DNA of 64,000 nucleotides, from NCBI GenBank assembly GCA_963742725.1, contig CAVUMX010000003.1, forward strand, positions 1,550,001 through 1,614,000, given 5' to 3'. The notes below the pieces were generated by a model. That model saw only the letters and a list, made by a program, of their open reading frames with translations, was not told the origin of the DNA and ran no database searches. Within the stretch, counting starts at the first letter, position 1, and each line of letters starts with the position of its first letter. This DNA comes from CAVVAL01 sp963742725 (lineage in GTDB: Bacteria; Actinomycetota; Actinomycetes; Mycobacteriales; Cryptosporangiaceae). Shown in pieces: positions 9,679-19,046 of the stretch. Made by a program: the position numbers and the translations under genes.

Positions 9679-10230
9679 CTAGCCGTTGCGCGCCGGGCCG
9701 AACTCGGTGGAAGCCTCCCATCGGGACCACCATTGCGGGTCGGGCGGCTCGCCCGCAGCAGCGGCGAGCGTGGTCAGGGCGACCGCTGCCGCGTGTGCGT
9801 CGGGAATATCCGCGCCGGAAACGAGGCCGGCAATCGCCTCCCGGCGCAATCGCATCACGTCACCGACGAGCGCCTGGCCATTCTCGGCGAGCAGCACCCA
9901 GACGACACGGCGATCGGTGCCCGCCCGCTGCCGCCGCTGCACCAGCCCCCTCCGGACCAGCCGTTCGACGGTGCGGCTCACGGTAGACGGTTGCACGCCC
10001 AGCTCGCCGGCGAGATCCACCACTCGCTGCGGGCCCTGTGAGGCGAGCACGACCAGCATCCGGTACTGCGACAGCGTGACGTCCACGTCCAGTTGGCCGA
10101 GGGAGCGTGCGGTGAACGCGACGAGCGCCCGACTCACTGGCATCAGCGCGTCCACGAGCGCGGTCACGGATGGACCATCCGGCGGCACACGGCCCGCAGG
10201 CGTCGAACGCCGCGTCGGGGAAGACGGCAT
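9679..10230 (-). CDS. MarR-family transcriptional regulator
   Basis: 183 residues from the ATG at 10230 (MPSSPTRR). A GTG at 10263 would add eleven residues, and the conserved part begins later in either case. The winged helix (about 55-125) includes VTLSQYRMLVVLASQGPQR, GELGVQPSTVSRTVERLVRR and the wing RAGTDRRVVWVLL. Flanking helices for dimerisation are present, so this looks like a full-length MarR protein. No obvious target operon adjoins it: the next gene upstream on the same strand is the DUF4142 gene. The ligand is unknown. Confidence 0.82.
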   Translation of the reverse strand: MPSSPTRRSTPAGRVPPDGPSVTALVDALMPVSRALVAFTARSLGQLDVDVTLSQYRMLVVLASQGPQRVVDLAGELGVQPSTVSRTVERLVRRGLVQRRQRAGTDRRVVWVLLAENGQALVGDVMRLRREAIAGLVSGADIPDAHAAAVALTTLAAAAGEPPDPQWWSRWEASTEFGPARNG

Positions 10231-10287
10231 CCGCGAATCGTCGCACAGGTACGTGCCAATCACGTCGCCCTCCAGGACCCGGCCGTC

Positions 10288-11007
10288 CTACTTGACGACA
10301 GCGGCCTCGACGTTCTCCAGCGTCTTCGTTTCCACCAGTCCGGTGTCCTCCAGGACCTCCAGGTGATCGGATACGGCGAGGTTGGCCTCGATCGCCAGAT
10401 CCCGGATCAGGCTGTTCTGGGTGGTGGAGCGCACCTTCGCGATGATCACGAACACCTTGCCGTGTGCGTCGCGGAGCTGGTTGGCGAAGAAGTGGTCGAA
10501 CTCGGCCCCGCGCGAGTTCTCCATCCGGCGGACGAAACCCTGCTGTTCCTCGGTGGCCTCGTTCGGGATGGGCACGCCCAGCGCGGCGGAGAGTTCTCGC
10601 ACGATCTGGTCCAGCCGCGAGTGCCCCTCCATGAGATGCAGTCCGGCGCGCTTGACCTGCTCACTGGAGGCGTTGCTCTGCGCGAGCCGGCCCGCCGGCA
10701 GCTCCCACAGATTCGCCTGCCGGACCTTGGTGAGCAGCTCCTTGTCCAGCTCGCTGATCGGACCGGCTGCCTGCGCCTGCCGGGGTGTCACCGAGACGCC
10801 GTCGCTGAATGCGGTGTCGCCTCCGGATACGCCGTGCGTGCCGGTCACGGGGGCACCGGTGGAGGCGACGGCTTCGGTGGATTCACCCATCAGGTCGTCG
10901 CGCGCAGCCCAGACCGCGGCTAACGCCACCACCATCGCCGCCGCGGTGATTACCTTCATCGGCGCATTGCGCCCGGTCACAGCGTTGGCCCTGCGGGTCT
11001 CATGCAT
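10288..11007 (-). CDS. DUF4142 family exported/membrane-anchored protein
   Basis: 239 residues from the ATG at 11007 with ribosome site GAGGAGG. A signal anchor lies near residues 18-35 (KVITAAAMVVALAAVW). The C-terminal 150 residues form the all-helical DUF4142 domain (for example LDKELLTKVRQANLWELPAG and MEGHSRLDQIVRELSAALG). The family is thought to have a ferritin-like four-helix bundle, but no clear metal ligands are assigned here. Many actinomycete members are extracytoplasmic. No operon partner is obvious: the next gene downstream is a MarR regulator after 57 bases. Function unknown. Confidence 0.85.
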   Translation of the reverse strand: MHETRRANAVTGRNAPMKVITAAAMVVALAAVWAARDDLMGESTEAVASTGAPVTGTHGVSGGDTAFSDGVSVTPRQAQAAGPISELDKELLTKVRQANLWELPAGRLAQSNASSEQVKRAGLHLMEGHSRLDQIVRELSAALGVPIPNEATEEQQGFVRRMENSRGAEFDHFFANQLRDAHGKVFVIIAKVRSTTQNSLIRDLAIEANLAVSDHLEVLEDTGLVETKTLENVEAAVVK

Positions 11008-11255
11008 GCCGTCCTCCTCGCCGACCACGCGACGGGAGCGCCGCGTGGTCGGTGGTACGGACCGGGGCACAGAAGCGTTCACCCATACACCAATTCGTTC
11101 TAGGCACCGGTCCGCCGCGATCAGCGCGCGCCCCAGGGTGCACGACTCGCGCCGCCGGAACAGGCCGTCCCCACGTGGTGGGTCACCGGCGCCGCCGCGT
11201 GGGGCTTCGCCGTGCTGCCACCGTTCTGCGTCGTGCACGCGTGGACAGGGCCCGC

Positions 11256-12428
11256 CTACGTCGCCGGTAGCGGTTGGGCTGGCCAGTCGAGGAGGCGTGC
11301 GCCGAGGACCGCCGCTTCCAGTGTGAACCGTTGGGTGGGTTCGGTGGGGGCGTAGCCGGTGAGGCGGCGGATGCGGTCGAGGCGGTAGGTGACGGCCCGG
11401 ACGCTGATGTTGAGTTCCCGTCCGGCGGCGGTGCTGTTGCCCTGGCACGCGAAGAACGCCGTGAGCGTGTCCAGCAGCGGCTCCGCGCCGCCCCGGGCTT
11501 CGGCGAGCGGCCCGAGCACCGTGTGGACGAGGTCGACGATGGCGGCCTGATCGCGCAGCAGAACCGGGAATACGAGCAGGTCGGCGGCGTGCAGGACGGG
11601 TGCGCGGAACCCGAGCCGGTCGGCCAGGTGCAGGGCGTTGCGGGCTTCCTCGTAGGACCGCAGCACTCCGCCCGGTCCCTGGTGCGGTCGACCGACGCCG
11701 ACCCGCCAAGCGGTGTCGGTACCCAGCGCGGTGAGTACCTGGTGGGCGAACTCGCCGGACGCGCCGCGCAGCGAACTCGGCAGGATCGCGACGAGCTCCC
11801 CGTCCCGGACCCCGACGAGGACATTGCGCGCGCCGAACCGGGCGGTGAGTGCGGTCTCGATCCGGCCCGACGCCGCGTCGCCGTCGCGGAACTCGCGGGC
11901 GGCGCGGGCGACGGCCGTGACGTGTCCGCCGTTGAGCAGCATCCCGAACCGTTCGGCGCGCTCGGCGAGGCGGCCGAGGTCACCGTGCCCCTGTAGGAGT
12001 TCGTCGACGAACTCGCGGCGGATCTGGTGTTCGGCGCGCACCGCCTGCCGTTGGAACCGTTCGTAGCCGTCGGCGAGCGCCGACACCGCTCGCCGGGCGA
12101 CTCCCAGGACGGCGGCTCCGCTGCTGCTCGCGGCTGATGCCGTCGGTGCGCCGCCGAACCCGGGCAGTAGGTTCCACGCGAGTTCGGCGGCGAGGAGGTG
12201 CGCGTCGATCAGGGCGCGCAGGGCCACGGATGCCTCGGCGGCCCTGGCGCCCGTTCGGTGCAGCCGTTCGACGTCGGCGGCGCCGAGCAGCCGTCCGGTG
12301 CCGGCCGCGCCGGCGAGCAGCTCGACGTAGCCGGCGAGGTACTCCGCCGGGACTGGTCCGCCCGCGGTCGCGGCGTCGGGTACGGCGTGCAGCGTGAGAC
12401 GCCGCCCGCCGCTCACCGTCGACTCCAC
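11256..12428 (-). CDS. PucR/CdaR-type helix-turn-helix regulator
   Basis: 390 residues from a GTG at 12428. The N-terminal half is a helical sensor region without a recognised domain. A GGDEF-like middle segment (about 190-260) is typical of the family. The C-terminal helix-turn-helix of PucR proteins follows (LLDTLTAFFACQGNSTAAGR then ELNISVRAVTYRLDRIRRLTG). PucR proteins activate catabolic genes, often purine or amino-acid related, but no such gene is adjacent. It lies just left of the ABC-2 exporter on the same strand with about 24 bases between. A link to the exporter is possible but untested. Confidence 0.88.
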   Translation of the reverse strand: MESTVSGGRRLTLHAVPDAATAGGPVPAEYLAGYVELLAGAAGTGRLLGAADVERLHRTGARAAEASVALRALIDAHLLAAELAWNLLPGFGGAPTASAASSSGAAVLGVARRAVSALADGYERFQRQAVRAEHQIRREFVDELLQGHGDLGRLAERAERFGMLLNGGHVTAVARAAREFRDGDAASGRIETALTARFGARNVLVGVRDGELVAILPSSLRGASGEFAHQVLTALGTDTAWRVGVGRPHQGPGGVLRSYEEARNALHLADRLGFRAPVLHAADLLVFPVLLRDQAAIVDLVHTVLGPLAEARGGAEPLLDTLTAFFACQGNSTAAGRELNISVRAVTYRLDRIRRLTGYAPTEPTQRFTLEAAVLGARLLDWPAQPLPAT

Positions 12429-12452
12429 ACCGCTGACTCTACGAGTGAACCG

Positions 12453-13244
12453 TCACACACCGACGTCTCGCCGCTCGAACGTCACCGCAGCGACAAGGAC
12501 CAGCACCGCCACGAGCCCGACGAGCACGAGCAGGTGGCCGACCTGGAAGCCGTTGTGCAGGGGGTCACCACCGAGGTAGTAGTGGAACGGCGACAGCCAG
12601 CGCAACGGACGCACCCCCTCGACCAGGCCGCCGAGGCCGTTCAGGACGTACGTGCCGACCGCGACAACGCCGGTGACGGCCAGCACGGCGGCCTTGCTGC
12701 CGGTCGCCGCGCCCACCGCGAACGCAAGCGTGCCGAAGCACAACGCGACCAGCAACATCCCCAGCGACGCCGCGCTGACATTGACCGCGCCGACACCCAT
12801 CTCGAACCGGGCCTCCAACGCCACCACGAGCACCCACGGCACGATGCCGACGGCGACGATTCCCGCGGCCAGCGCGGCGAACCGCTGCAACACGAACCGG
12901 CGCCGGCTCACCGGATTGGCCAGCAGCAGATCCAACGTGCCGGCCTCCTCCGGGCCGGCGACGGCCCGGTTGCCGAGCAGCGTCGCGCACAGCACCAGCA
13001 GGATCAGCGGCACCAGGCTGTACACGGTCGCCTGCAGGTAGCCGGCGCCGCTGGTGAAGTCCGCCGCGCCGAGGAAGTCCCGGAACCCCTCCGGTACCGC
13101 GTCCTGCCGCGCCTGCAACGTGTCGCCGCGGAACGTCGGGTAGAACGACACGTACACGGCGACGAACACGCCGACCCCGGCGGCCCAGCCGAGCAGCGCC
13201 CGCCGGTCGTCCCGGAGCGTCTTGCGGACCAGGCTAGGCACCAC
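12453..13244 (-). CDS. ABC-2 type transporter permease
   Basis: 263 residues with six predicted membrane helices (for example LLGWAAGVGVFVAVYVSF and LGMLLVALCFGTLAFAVGA). A loop, GPEEAGTLDLLLANPVSRRR, follows the second helix and is typical of ABC-2/NatB-like permeases. The GTG at 13244 overlaps the end of the ATPase gene by about ten bases, so the two proteins are translationally coupled and form one exporter. Substrate unknown; such actinomycete pairs often export antibiotics or peptides, or act in resistance (family knowledge). Confidence 0.9.
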   Translation of the reverse strand: MVPSLVRKTLRDDRRALLGWAAGVGVFVAVYVSFYPTFRGDTLQARQDAVPEGFRDFLGAADFTSGAGYLQATVYSLVPLILLVLCATLLGNRAVAGPEEAGTLDLLLANPVSRRRFVLQRFAALAAGIVAVGIVPWVLVVALEARFEMGVGAVNVSAASLGMLLVALCFGTLAFAVGAATGSKAAVLAVTGVVAVGTYVLNGLGGLVEGVRPLRWLSPFHYYLGGDPLHNGFQVGHLLVLVGLVAVLVLVAAVTFERRDVGV

Positions 13245-14148
13245 GAGATACCTCCGGAGCGTCGTAGTAGTAGGACAGGAACGTCTCCTCCAGGTCCGGT
13301 TCGGTGCTGATCAGGTCCACCACCGGGAACCGGGCGATCGCCTTGACCAACGGATCGAGACGCCCCTCCACCGTGCACCGCAGGATCGGCCCCACCGACT
13401 CCACCTCACGCACGCCCGGCAGACCGGCGAACTCCGCGGCCGGCACCGGCGCCTCGAAATGCACCTCCACGCGACGCACCGCCCGCTTGCCGAGCGACTC
13501 CACCCGCTCCACCGCGACCAGGCGTCCATCCCGGACGATCCCCACCAGGTCCGCCGCCTGCTGCACCTCCGCCAGCACGTGCGAGGACATGAACACCGTC
13601 TGCCCCGCCGCGCGGGCCTCCCGCACCAGCTCCAGGAACTCCTGCTGCATCAACGGATCCAGGCCGCTGGTCGGTTCGTCCAACACCAGCAGCTCCGGGA
13701 CGTGCATGAACGCCTGCACCAACCCGACCTTCTGCTTGTTCCCCTTCGACAGCGCCCGGATCGGCCGCGACAGATCCAGCTCCAGACGCTGTGCCAGCTC
13801 CTCGATCCGCCGCTGCGCCACCCCGCCCCGCGCATCCGCCAGGAAACGGAGGAAGGTTCCCGCGCGGTCCCGGCCGTCGAAGGACAACTCGCCCGGCAGG
13901 TACCCGATCCGCCGCCGTGCCGCCACGCCGCCGTCGCCGCGCGGCGCCACGCCCAGCACCCGGACGCTGCCGCGGGTGGGGCGGATGAAATCGAGCATCA
14001 ACCGGATCGTCGTCGTCTTGCCAGAGCCGTTCGGACCCAGATACCCGAACACCTCGCCCTGCTGAACCGCGAGATTCAGGTCCTCCAGGCCGCGCTGCCG
14101 GCCGTAGAACTTCGTCAGCCCTTCGGCCTCCACCACCGTCGTCGTCAT
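13234..14148 (-). CDS. ABC transporter ATP-binding protein
   Basis: 304 residues from the ATG at 14148. Walker A GPNGSGKT is at about residues 38-45. The signature region LSKGNKQKVGLVQ (about 133-145) has the degenerate form common in ABC-2 exporters. Walker B LLVLDEPTSGLD is at about 153-164, and the switch histidine lies in MSSHVLAEVQ. The C-terminal 80 residues form the DUF4162-like extension of DrrA-type ATPases. It pairs with the permease whose gene overlaps its 3' end. The 319 bases upstream contain no gene and presumably hold the promoter. Confidence 0.93.
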   Translation of the reverse strand: MTTTVVEAEGLTKFYGRQRGLEDLNLAVQQGEVFGYLGPNGSGKTTTIRLMLDFIRPTRGSVRVLGVAPRGDGGVAARRRIGYLPGELSFDGRDRAGTFLRFLADARGGVAQRRIEELAQRLELDLSRPIRALSKGNKQKVGLVQAFMHVPELLVLDEPTSGLDPLMQQEFLELVREARAAGQTVFMSSHVLAEVQQAADLVGIVRDGRLVAVERVESLGKRAVRRVEVHFEAPVPAAEFAGLPGVREVESVGPILRCTVEGRLDPLVKAIARFPVVDLISTEPDLEETFLSYYYDAPEVSRGA

Positions 14149-14467
14149 GACCGACACGCTGCACCGCCGACGCGGACCGGATCCAGGTCGGGCCCCGGAC
14201 ACACTCGCCACCGCTCTGTTGCCGGGAGCCGGAAACCGGCGTCGTGCGATGTCGGCCGCCGGTTGGACCCGGCGGCCGAGGCGGTAGCGCGGGACCTGAC
14301 CGCTCGGGGAGAGCGTGCGCTGCTCGTTCTTCACCTTCGCCCCGGACGGCGATACGGTCCGGCTGGATCGAGGTGCCGGCCGCGCACGTCAGGTCCTCGA
14401 TGCCCTTGCCGTGCGCGCGCATCGTTGTGCGGCCTGTGCGGTGATCGAAAGTCGGGTCGCGGCTGGG
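14149..14467. other. Intergenic stretch upstream of ABC exporter operon
   Basis: 319 bases between the AraC gene's stop and the exporter ATPase start, both leftward. Reading frames continuing from the ATPase gene upstream have shadow-like composition. No clear operator or RNA structure was identified. The exporter promoter presumably lies here. Confidence 0.5.
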
Positions 14468-15406
14468 TCAGGGGCGGCTTTGGCGGCGGTAGCGGCCGGG
14501 TGGGCAGCCGCGGACTCGGGTGAAGGCACGGTTGAAGGCGTATTCGGAGGTGTAGCCGACCTCGCGGGCGATGTGGGCGGCGGGCAGGGCGGTGTCGCGG
14601 AGTTTGCGGGCGGCGAGTTCGAGGCGCCATCGGGTGAGGTAGCTCAGCGGTGGTTCGCCGACGTGGTGTGTGAAGCGACGGGCGAGGGTGGCGCGGGAGA
14701 CGTGTACCGCGGCGGCGAGTGTGTCGAGCGTCCAGTCGTTGGCCGGCCGTTCGTGTATCAGGGCGAGGGCCTGGGCGGTGAGGGGGTCGCGCAAGCCGTT
14801 GAGCCATGAGGCGGCGGGACTGTCGCCGGTGCCGGCGCCGGTGTTCAGCCAGGCGCGGACGACGTGGATGAGCAGGAGGTCGAGTAGACGGACGGCGGCG
14901 GTGGCGGAGCCGGTCGCGGAGTTCGTGTGGGTTTCGTGGGTGAGTAGGTCCAGCAGAGCACGCAGCCAGGGGCCGGTGTCGGGTTGTGCGGTCGCGACGT
15001 GCAGGACGGGCGGGAGCAGGCTGAGGACGGGGTGGGCAAGGTGGGTGTCGTAGCTGTAGCCGGCGCACAGGATCCGGGTGCGGGCGCCGGGCCCGTCGAG
15101 GACGAGCTCCCCGCTGGGCTGGATGAGGCTTCGCTTGAGGTCTTCGTCGAACGGGCGCAGCGGCTGGTCCGGTGCGGTGGCGAGCTCGTGGCGTGCGCCG
15201 GTCGGCAGCAGCACCAGGTCGCCGGGTGCGAGTTGGCGGGGTGGCGCGCCGTCGGCGGTGAACCAGCAGGTGCCGGCGACGACGGCGTGGAACGTGGCGC
15301 CTTGGCGCGCGGGGAGTTCGATGCCCCATGGGGCCCGCGCGTCGTAGGTGGCCATCAGGGCCGCGTCGACCCGGGCGATCGCAAGCACGTCACCCAGCAC
15401 GTCCAT
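14468..15406 (-). CDS. AraC-family regulator with cupin sensor (cupin_6 type)
   Basis: 312 residues from the ATG at 15406; a TTG nine bases earlier is possible. The N-terminal cupin domain (about 1-190) contains LAPGDLVLLPTGARHEL. The C-terminal AraC domain has two helix-turn-helix motifs (LDTLAAAVHVSRATLARRF and AHIAREVGYTSEYAFNRAF) and ends in the typical GCPPGRYR. It is divergently transcribed from a short-chain dehydrogenase across 114 bases, a common arrangement in which the regulator controls the enzyme. A decayed relative of this family occurs at 1763-2146. Effector unknown. Confidence 0.92.
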   Translation of the reverse strand: MDVLGDVLAIARVDAALMATYDARAPWGIELPARQGATFHAVVAGTCWFTADGAPPRQLAPGDLVLLPTGARHELATAPDQPLRPFDEDLKRSLIQPSGELVLDGPGARTRILCAGYSYDTHLAHPVLSLLPPVLHVATAQPDTGPWLRALLDLLTHETHTNSATGSATAAVRLLDLLLIHVVRAWLNTGAGTGDSPAASWLNGLRDPLTAQALALIHERPANDWTLDTLAAAVHVSRATLARRFTHHVGEPPLSYLTRWRLELAARKLRDTALPAAHIAREVGYTSEYAFNRAFTRVRGCPPGRYRRQSRP

Positions 15407-15520
15407 GCGTACCAACGTACGCCCCGGACGGTGGTCGCGCGGGCCTGATGAGACTTTGAGACAAGAACTTGGGTATTTCGAGCATTGATGCTCTCAATGG
15501 TGAGCGGCAGGGTTTGGTTC

Positions 15521-16234
15521 ATGGAACTCACCTCCACCACTGCCCTCGTTACCGGCGCCAACCGCGGTCTCGGCCGCGCGATCGTCGACGCCCTTCTCGA
15601 CCGCGGCGCCACCCGGGTGTACGCCGCCGCCCGCGACCCGCGGGGCGTGCGCGGCGACGACCGGGTCGTCGCGGTCGCCCTCGACCTGGCTGACGCCGCG
15701 TCCATCGACGCACTGGCTGCCACGGCCACCGATGTCAACCTGCTGATCAACAACGCTGGCACCGCGGCGTTCGCGCCGGCCCTCGACGCTGACCTCGACG
15801 CCGTCGCCGGGGAGTTCGCGGTGAACTTCACCGGCCTGTACCGCATGATCCGCGCGTTCACCCCGACCCTGGCCGCCGGAAAGGGCGCCCTGGTGAACGT
15901 GCTGACCCTTCTGTCGTACGCACCCGCACCGCCGATGGCCGGCTACTCCGCCTCCAAGGCCGCGGCCCATTCGCTGACACTCGCGTTGCGTCCGGCTCTG
16001 ACCCGCGCCGGGATCAGCGTGCACGGCGTCTACCCCGGCGGCATCGACACCGACATGCTCGCCGGCTTCGACGTTCCCAAGGCCGACCCCAGCGCCGTCG
16101 CCGAGGCGATCCTCGACGGTCTCGCCGCGGGCCAGCAGGACATCTATCCCGACCCCGTGTCGGAGCAGATGGGCCAGCTGTGGGGCCGTGACCCCCGGGA
16201 GTTCACCGCGGCCTTCGCCGCGATGGGCTCCTGA
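15521..16234 (+). CDS. Short-chain dehydrogenase/reductase (SDR)
   Basis: 237 residues from the ATG at 15521. Cofactor motif TGANRGLG at residues 11-18, NNAG at 77-80, and catalytic Ser132, Tyr142 and Lys146 (in YSASK) are all present, so it should be an active NAD(P)-dependent oxidoreductase. It belongs to the classical SDR group; substrate cannot be read from the sequence. It is divergent from an AraC/cupin regulator whose promoter shares the 15407-15520 interval, suggesting substrate-inducible control (inference). A stretch of about 460 bases without a gene follows. Confidence 0.93.
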   Translation: MELTSTTALVTGANRGLGRAIVDALLDRGATRVYAAARDPRGVRGDDRVVAVALDLADAASIDALAATATDVNLLINNAGTAAFAPALDADLDAVAGEFAVNFTGLYRMIRAFTPTLAAGKGALVNVLTLLSYAPAPPMAGYSASKAAAHSLTLALRPALTRAGISVHGVYPGGIDTDMLAGFDVPKADPSAVAEAILDGLAAGQQDIYPDPVSEQMGQLWGRDPREFTAAFAAMGS

Positions 16235-16694
16235 CCGCTCCGACCTGTGGCACCACCGGCCAGGTCGCCCTGCGGCGATCTGGCCGGGCCGGACGTTTCC
16301 GGCGCCGTATCGCGGGCAGGCCGGCCAGGCGGCTCTCGTGATCGCTCGCTGTCGATCTCCCATCGTGCGGAGTTCACGCGTCGTCGTCGCGCCAGCGGGC
16401 AGGGAGAAGTTACCCATCTCCAGACCACGCCGGTCGGTCGACTGCGAGGCCGGCTTCGACTTCGGCGAGCAGGCCGCGGCTGACCGTGATTCGGCGGTCG
16501 CTTGTCGACGGTCAGGTGTGGCGAGTGCGTTCCGGTAGTGGGCCATCTCGTCGACGCGGCGATCATTCTCGGCCCGTGGTCCTGAGCGGCCACCGGCTCA
16601 ACGTCACGCCAGTCGTGGAGTCGCCTGGTCGAAGAGACCAGCCGGAAACACGAACGGTGCGGGCCAAGGCGCCGCACCGTGTGGGTGAGAAGAG
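16235..16694. other. Gene-poor stretch left of tRNA-Leu
   Basis: 460 bases between the SDR gene and tRNA-Leu. Frames on both strands are open but low in normal composition and lack family resemblance. It could be the worn remnant of a former gene or integrated DNA next to a tRNA, but no attachment-site duplication of the tRNA 3' end or integrase fragment was found. Nothing further is supported. Confidence 0.45.
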
Positions 16695-16777
16695 TGTCCG
16701 AGGGGGGACTTGAACCCCCACGCCCTTTCGGGCACTAGCACCTCAAGCTAGCGCGTCTGCCATTCCGCCACCCGGAC
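16695..16777 (-). tRNA. tRNA-Leu (anticodon GAG)
   Basis: The reverse strand folds into a class II tRNA. The acceptor stem GTCCGGG pairs with CTCGGAC. The anticodon stem CTAGC/GCTAG encloses loop TTGAGGT, giving anticodon GAG, which reads CUC/CUU leucine codons. A variable arm (TGCCCGAAAGGGC) and a T-arm with GGTTCAAGTCC follow. The 3' CCA is not encoded, as is usual in actinobacteria; the discriminator base is A. Confidence 0.97.
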
Positions 16778-16949
16778 AAGGTGGAGCCGCCCCGATGGGG
16801 TGACTGCTCGGGTAACCATACCCAACGAGGTGCCCCGGCCCCAACTCGGTACCCCCGGCGCGTTACTGCGTTGTCGGGCCTTGAACGCGGGGATTACGGT
16901 TCCCCTCAGTGGCACCGCCGCCCGCGTGCCGAGCTGGTAGGAAAGGGAC

Positions 16950-18275
16950 ATGACTACCACTGCCTCCGCATACCCGACCGCCGAGCAGGAGGTCGCGGAG
17001 ATCGCGCGTGATCTGATCCGGATCGACACGACCAACACCGGCGACACGGCGACGAGTGCGGGGGAGCGGGCGGCCGCGGAGTACGTGGCGGCCAAGCTGG
17101 ACGAGGTCGGGATCGCGTCGGAGATCTTCGAGAGCGAGCGGGGGCGGGCGAGCCTGGTCGCGCGGATCCCGGGCGCCGATTCCAGCCGCGGCGGCCTGAT
17201 GATCCACGGGCACCTGGACGTGGTCCCGGCGGAGGCGGCGGACTGGACCGTCGACCCGTTCGCGGGCGAGATCCGCGACGGCTACCTGTGGGGCCGCGGC
17301 GCGGTCGACATGAAGGACATGGACGCGATGACGCTGGCGCTGGTCCGCCAGTGGGCGCGGGAGGGCCGCACCCCGCCGCGCGACATCGTCCTGGCGTTCC
17401 TCGCCGACGAGGAGGCGGGCGGCGCCCTCGGCGCGCACTTCATGGTCGACAACCACCCCGAGCTGTTCGAGGGGTGCACGGAGGCGATCAGCGAGGTCGG
17501 CGGCTTCTCCGTCTCGCTGAACGAGGACCTGCGCCTGTACCTCATCGAGACCGCCCAGAAGGGCCTGGGCTGGATGAAGGTCACGGCCGCCGGGCGGGCC
17601 GGGCACGGCTCGATGGTCCACGACGACAACGCCGTCACCGCGCTGTGCGAGGCGGTCGCGCGGGTCGGCCGGCACCAGTTCCCGCTCGTCATGACCGACA
17701 CGGTGCGGCGCTTCCTCGACGAGGTGTCGGATGCGCTCGGCATCGAGCTCGACCCGGACGAGCCCGAGCTGCTCATCGCCAAGCTCGGCGGGGTCGCGCG
17801 GATCGTCGGCGCCACGATCCGCAACACCGCGAACCCGACCATGCTCGACGCCGGGTACAAGGGGAACGTCATCCCCGGCTCGGCCGAGGCGACGATCGAC
17901 GGCCGGTTCCTCCCCGGCCAGGAACAGCAGTTCACCGAGCAGATCGACGCGCTCCTCGGCCCGGACGTCACGCGGGAGTGGATCGTCCACCAGCCGGCGC
18001 TGGAGACCAGCTTCGACGGCGACCTCGTCGACGCGATGGCCGACGCCCTGCGCGCGGAGGACCCCGGCGCCCGTCCGGTGCCGTACATGCTCTCCGGCGG
18101 GACCGACGCGAAGGCGTTCGCGCGCCTCGGCGTCCGCGCCTTCGGCTTCTCCCCGCTGAAGCTGCCCGCCGACCTGGACTTCGCCGCCCTGTTCCACGGC
18201 GTTGACGAGCGCGTTCCGCTCGAGGCGTTGCGCTTCGGGGTCCGCGTACTGGATCGTTTCCTGTCTCGCTGCTGA
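16950..18275 (+). CDS. M20 family metallopeptidase/deacylase
   Basis: 441 residues from an ATG with upstream GGAAAGGGAC. The dinuclear-zinc ligands and catalytic residues of the M20 family are visible: His88 and Asp90 in HGHLDVV, Asp120 in GRGAVDMKD, and Glu154/Glu155 in ADEEAGG. The dimerisation-domain histidine motif GHGSM and the late GGTDAKAF segment are also present. Members hydrolyse N-acyl or peptide bonds (dipeptidases, ArgE/DapE-like). The exact substrate is not deducible, and neighbours give no clue. It starts 172 bases right of, and divergent to, tRNA-Leu. Confidence 0.93.
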   Translation: MTTTASAYPTAEQEVAEIARDLIRIDTTNTGDTATSAGERAAAEYVAAKLDEVGIASEIFESERGRASLVARIPGADSSRGGLMIHGHLDVVPAEAADWTVDPFAGEIRDGYLWGRGAVDMKDMDAMTLALVRQWAREGRTPPRDIVLAFLADEEAGGALGAHFMVDNHPELFEGCTEAISEVGGFSVSLNEDLRLYLIETAQKGLGWMKVTAAGRAGHGSMVHDDNAVTALCEAVARVGRHQFPLVMTDTVRRFLDEVSDALGIELDPDEPELLIAKLGGVARIVGATIRNTANPTMLDAGYKGNVIPGSAEATIDGRFLPGQEQQFTEQIDALLGPDVTREWIVHQPALETSFDGDLVDAMADALRAEDPGARPVPYMLSGGTDAKAFARLGVRAFGFSPLKLPADLDFAALFHGVDERVPLEALRFGVRVLDRFLSRC

Positions 18276-18325
18276 ATCGCGCCGTCACACCGCCCGGTGC
18301 GCCGCCGCTCACAAGGGGAGAACCG

Positions 18326-19036
18326 ATGCCGACCGACGCTGAGATCGACACCGCACTCGACGCGGTGATCGTCGCCGCGCGGGCACACCTGGCGCTGCTG
18401 CGCGCCGGGGACCGGGCTACCGAACAGCAGCTGGCGAGAGCCTACGTGGCGCTGAACAACGCCTCCGTGCGCTACGACGACCTCATCAGCCAGGAGTACG
18501 ACGAGGTCACGCCCTGGGACGTCGAGTACGTGGAACCGGAGGAGGGCTCTGACACCGACACCGAGACGGACATCGAGCTGCCGGCGCCCGACCTCGACAG
18601 GCCGGTGACGGCCATCTGCGTACGGCAGCGCCGCGACTTCCTCGTCCCGGACATCGACGCGCTCATCCGGCTCGGCAGCCACCAGCGGGAACACAACTGG
18701 TCGGCGCACGACCCCCAGTACGCCCAGTCGCCCGTCACCACGCTCGGTGACGCCGTCTACGAGCTGGTCCTGGCCGGCGACGGCTCCCTCGCGGCGCTCG
18801 ACGCCTACCCGGAGCTGATCCCCGGCAACGGCGTGCTGCTCGTCAACGCGGTCGGCGACCCGCTGTCGTTCGGCGAGGCGGCGCAGTCCGAGGAGGACGA
18901 GCCGTTCCGCCTGCGCGCCACCGACACGCTGCTCTACCGCCTGGACGAGGAGATCGTCGAGGAAGCCGACGGCGCCGGGGACGATACAGCGGACGTCGAA
19001 GAGCCCTCGGGCAGGGACGCCGCGACCCACCGGTAA
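18326..19036 (+). CDS. Conserved actinobacterial protein of unknown function
   Basis: 236 residues, strongly acidic, cytosolic (no signal or membrane segment). The N-terminal 60 residues are helical. A region rich in Asp, Glu and Thr (residues about 72-88) links to a globular domain with RDFLVPDIDALIRLG and VTTLGDAVYELVLAG, and the C-terminus is again acidic. I do not recognise a characterised family. It starts 50 bases after the M20 gene, has a GGGGAG ribosome site, and is followed 10 bases later by the oxidoreductase gene. The three may be co-transcribed. Confidence 0.75.
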   Translation: MPTDAEIDTALDAVIVAARAHLALLRAGDRATEQQLARAYVALNNASVRYDDLISQEYDEVTPWDVEYVEPEEGSDTDTETDIELPAPDLDRPVTAICVRQRRDFLVPDIDALIRLGSHQREHNWSAHDPQYAQSPVTTLGDAVYELVLAGDGSLAALDAYPELIPGNGVLLVNAVGDPLSFGEAAQSEEDEPFRLRATDTLLYRLDEEIVEEADGAGDDTADVEEPSGRDAATHR

Positions 19037-19046
19037 TGTCGGGCCC

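Noticed and set aside
9388..10041. 217-codon frame on + strand
   Set aside because: Antisense to the MarR gene in its second half; the first half is low-quality sequence without homology features.
16235..16777. Integrated element at tRNA-Leu
   Set aside because: No integrase, no duplicated tRNA 3' end and no mobile genes were seen.
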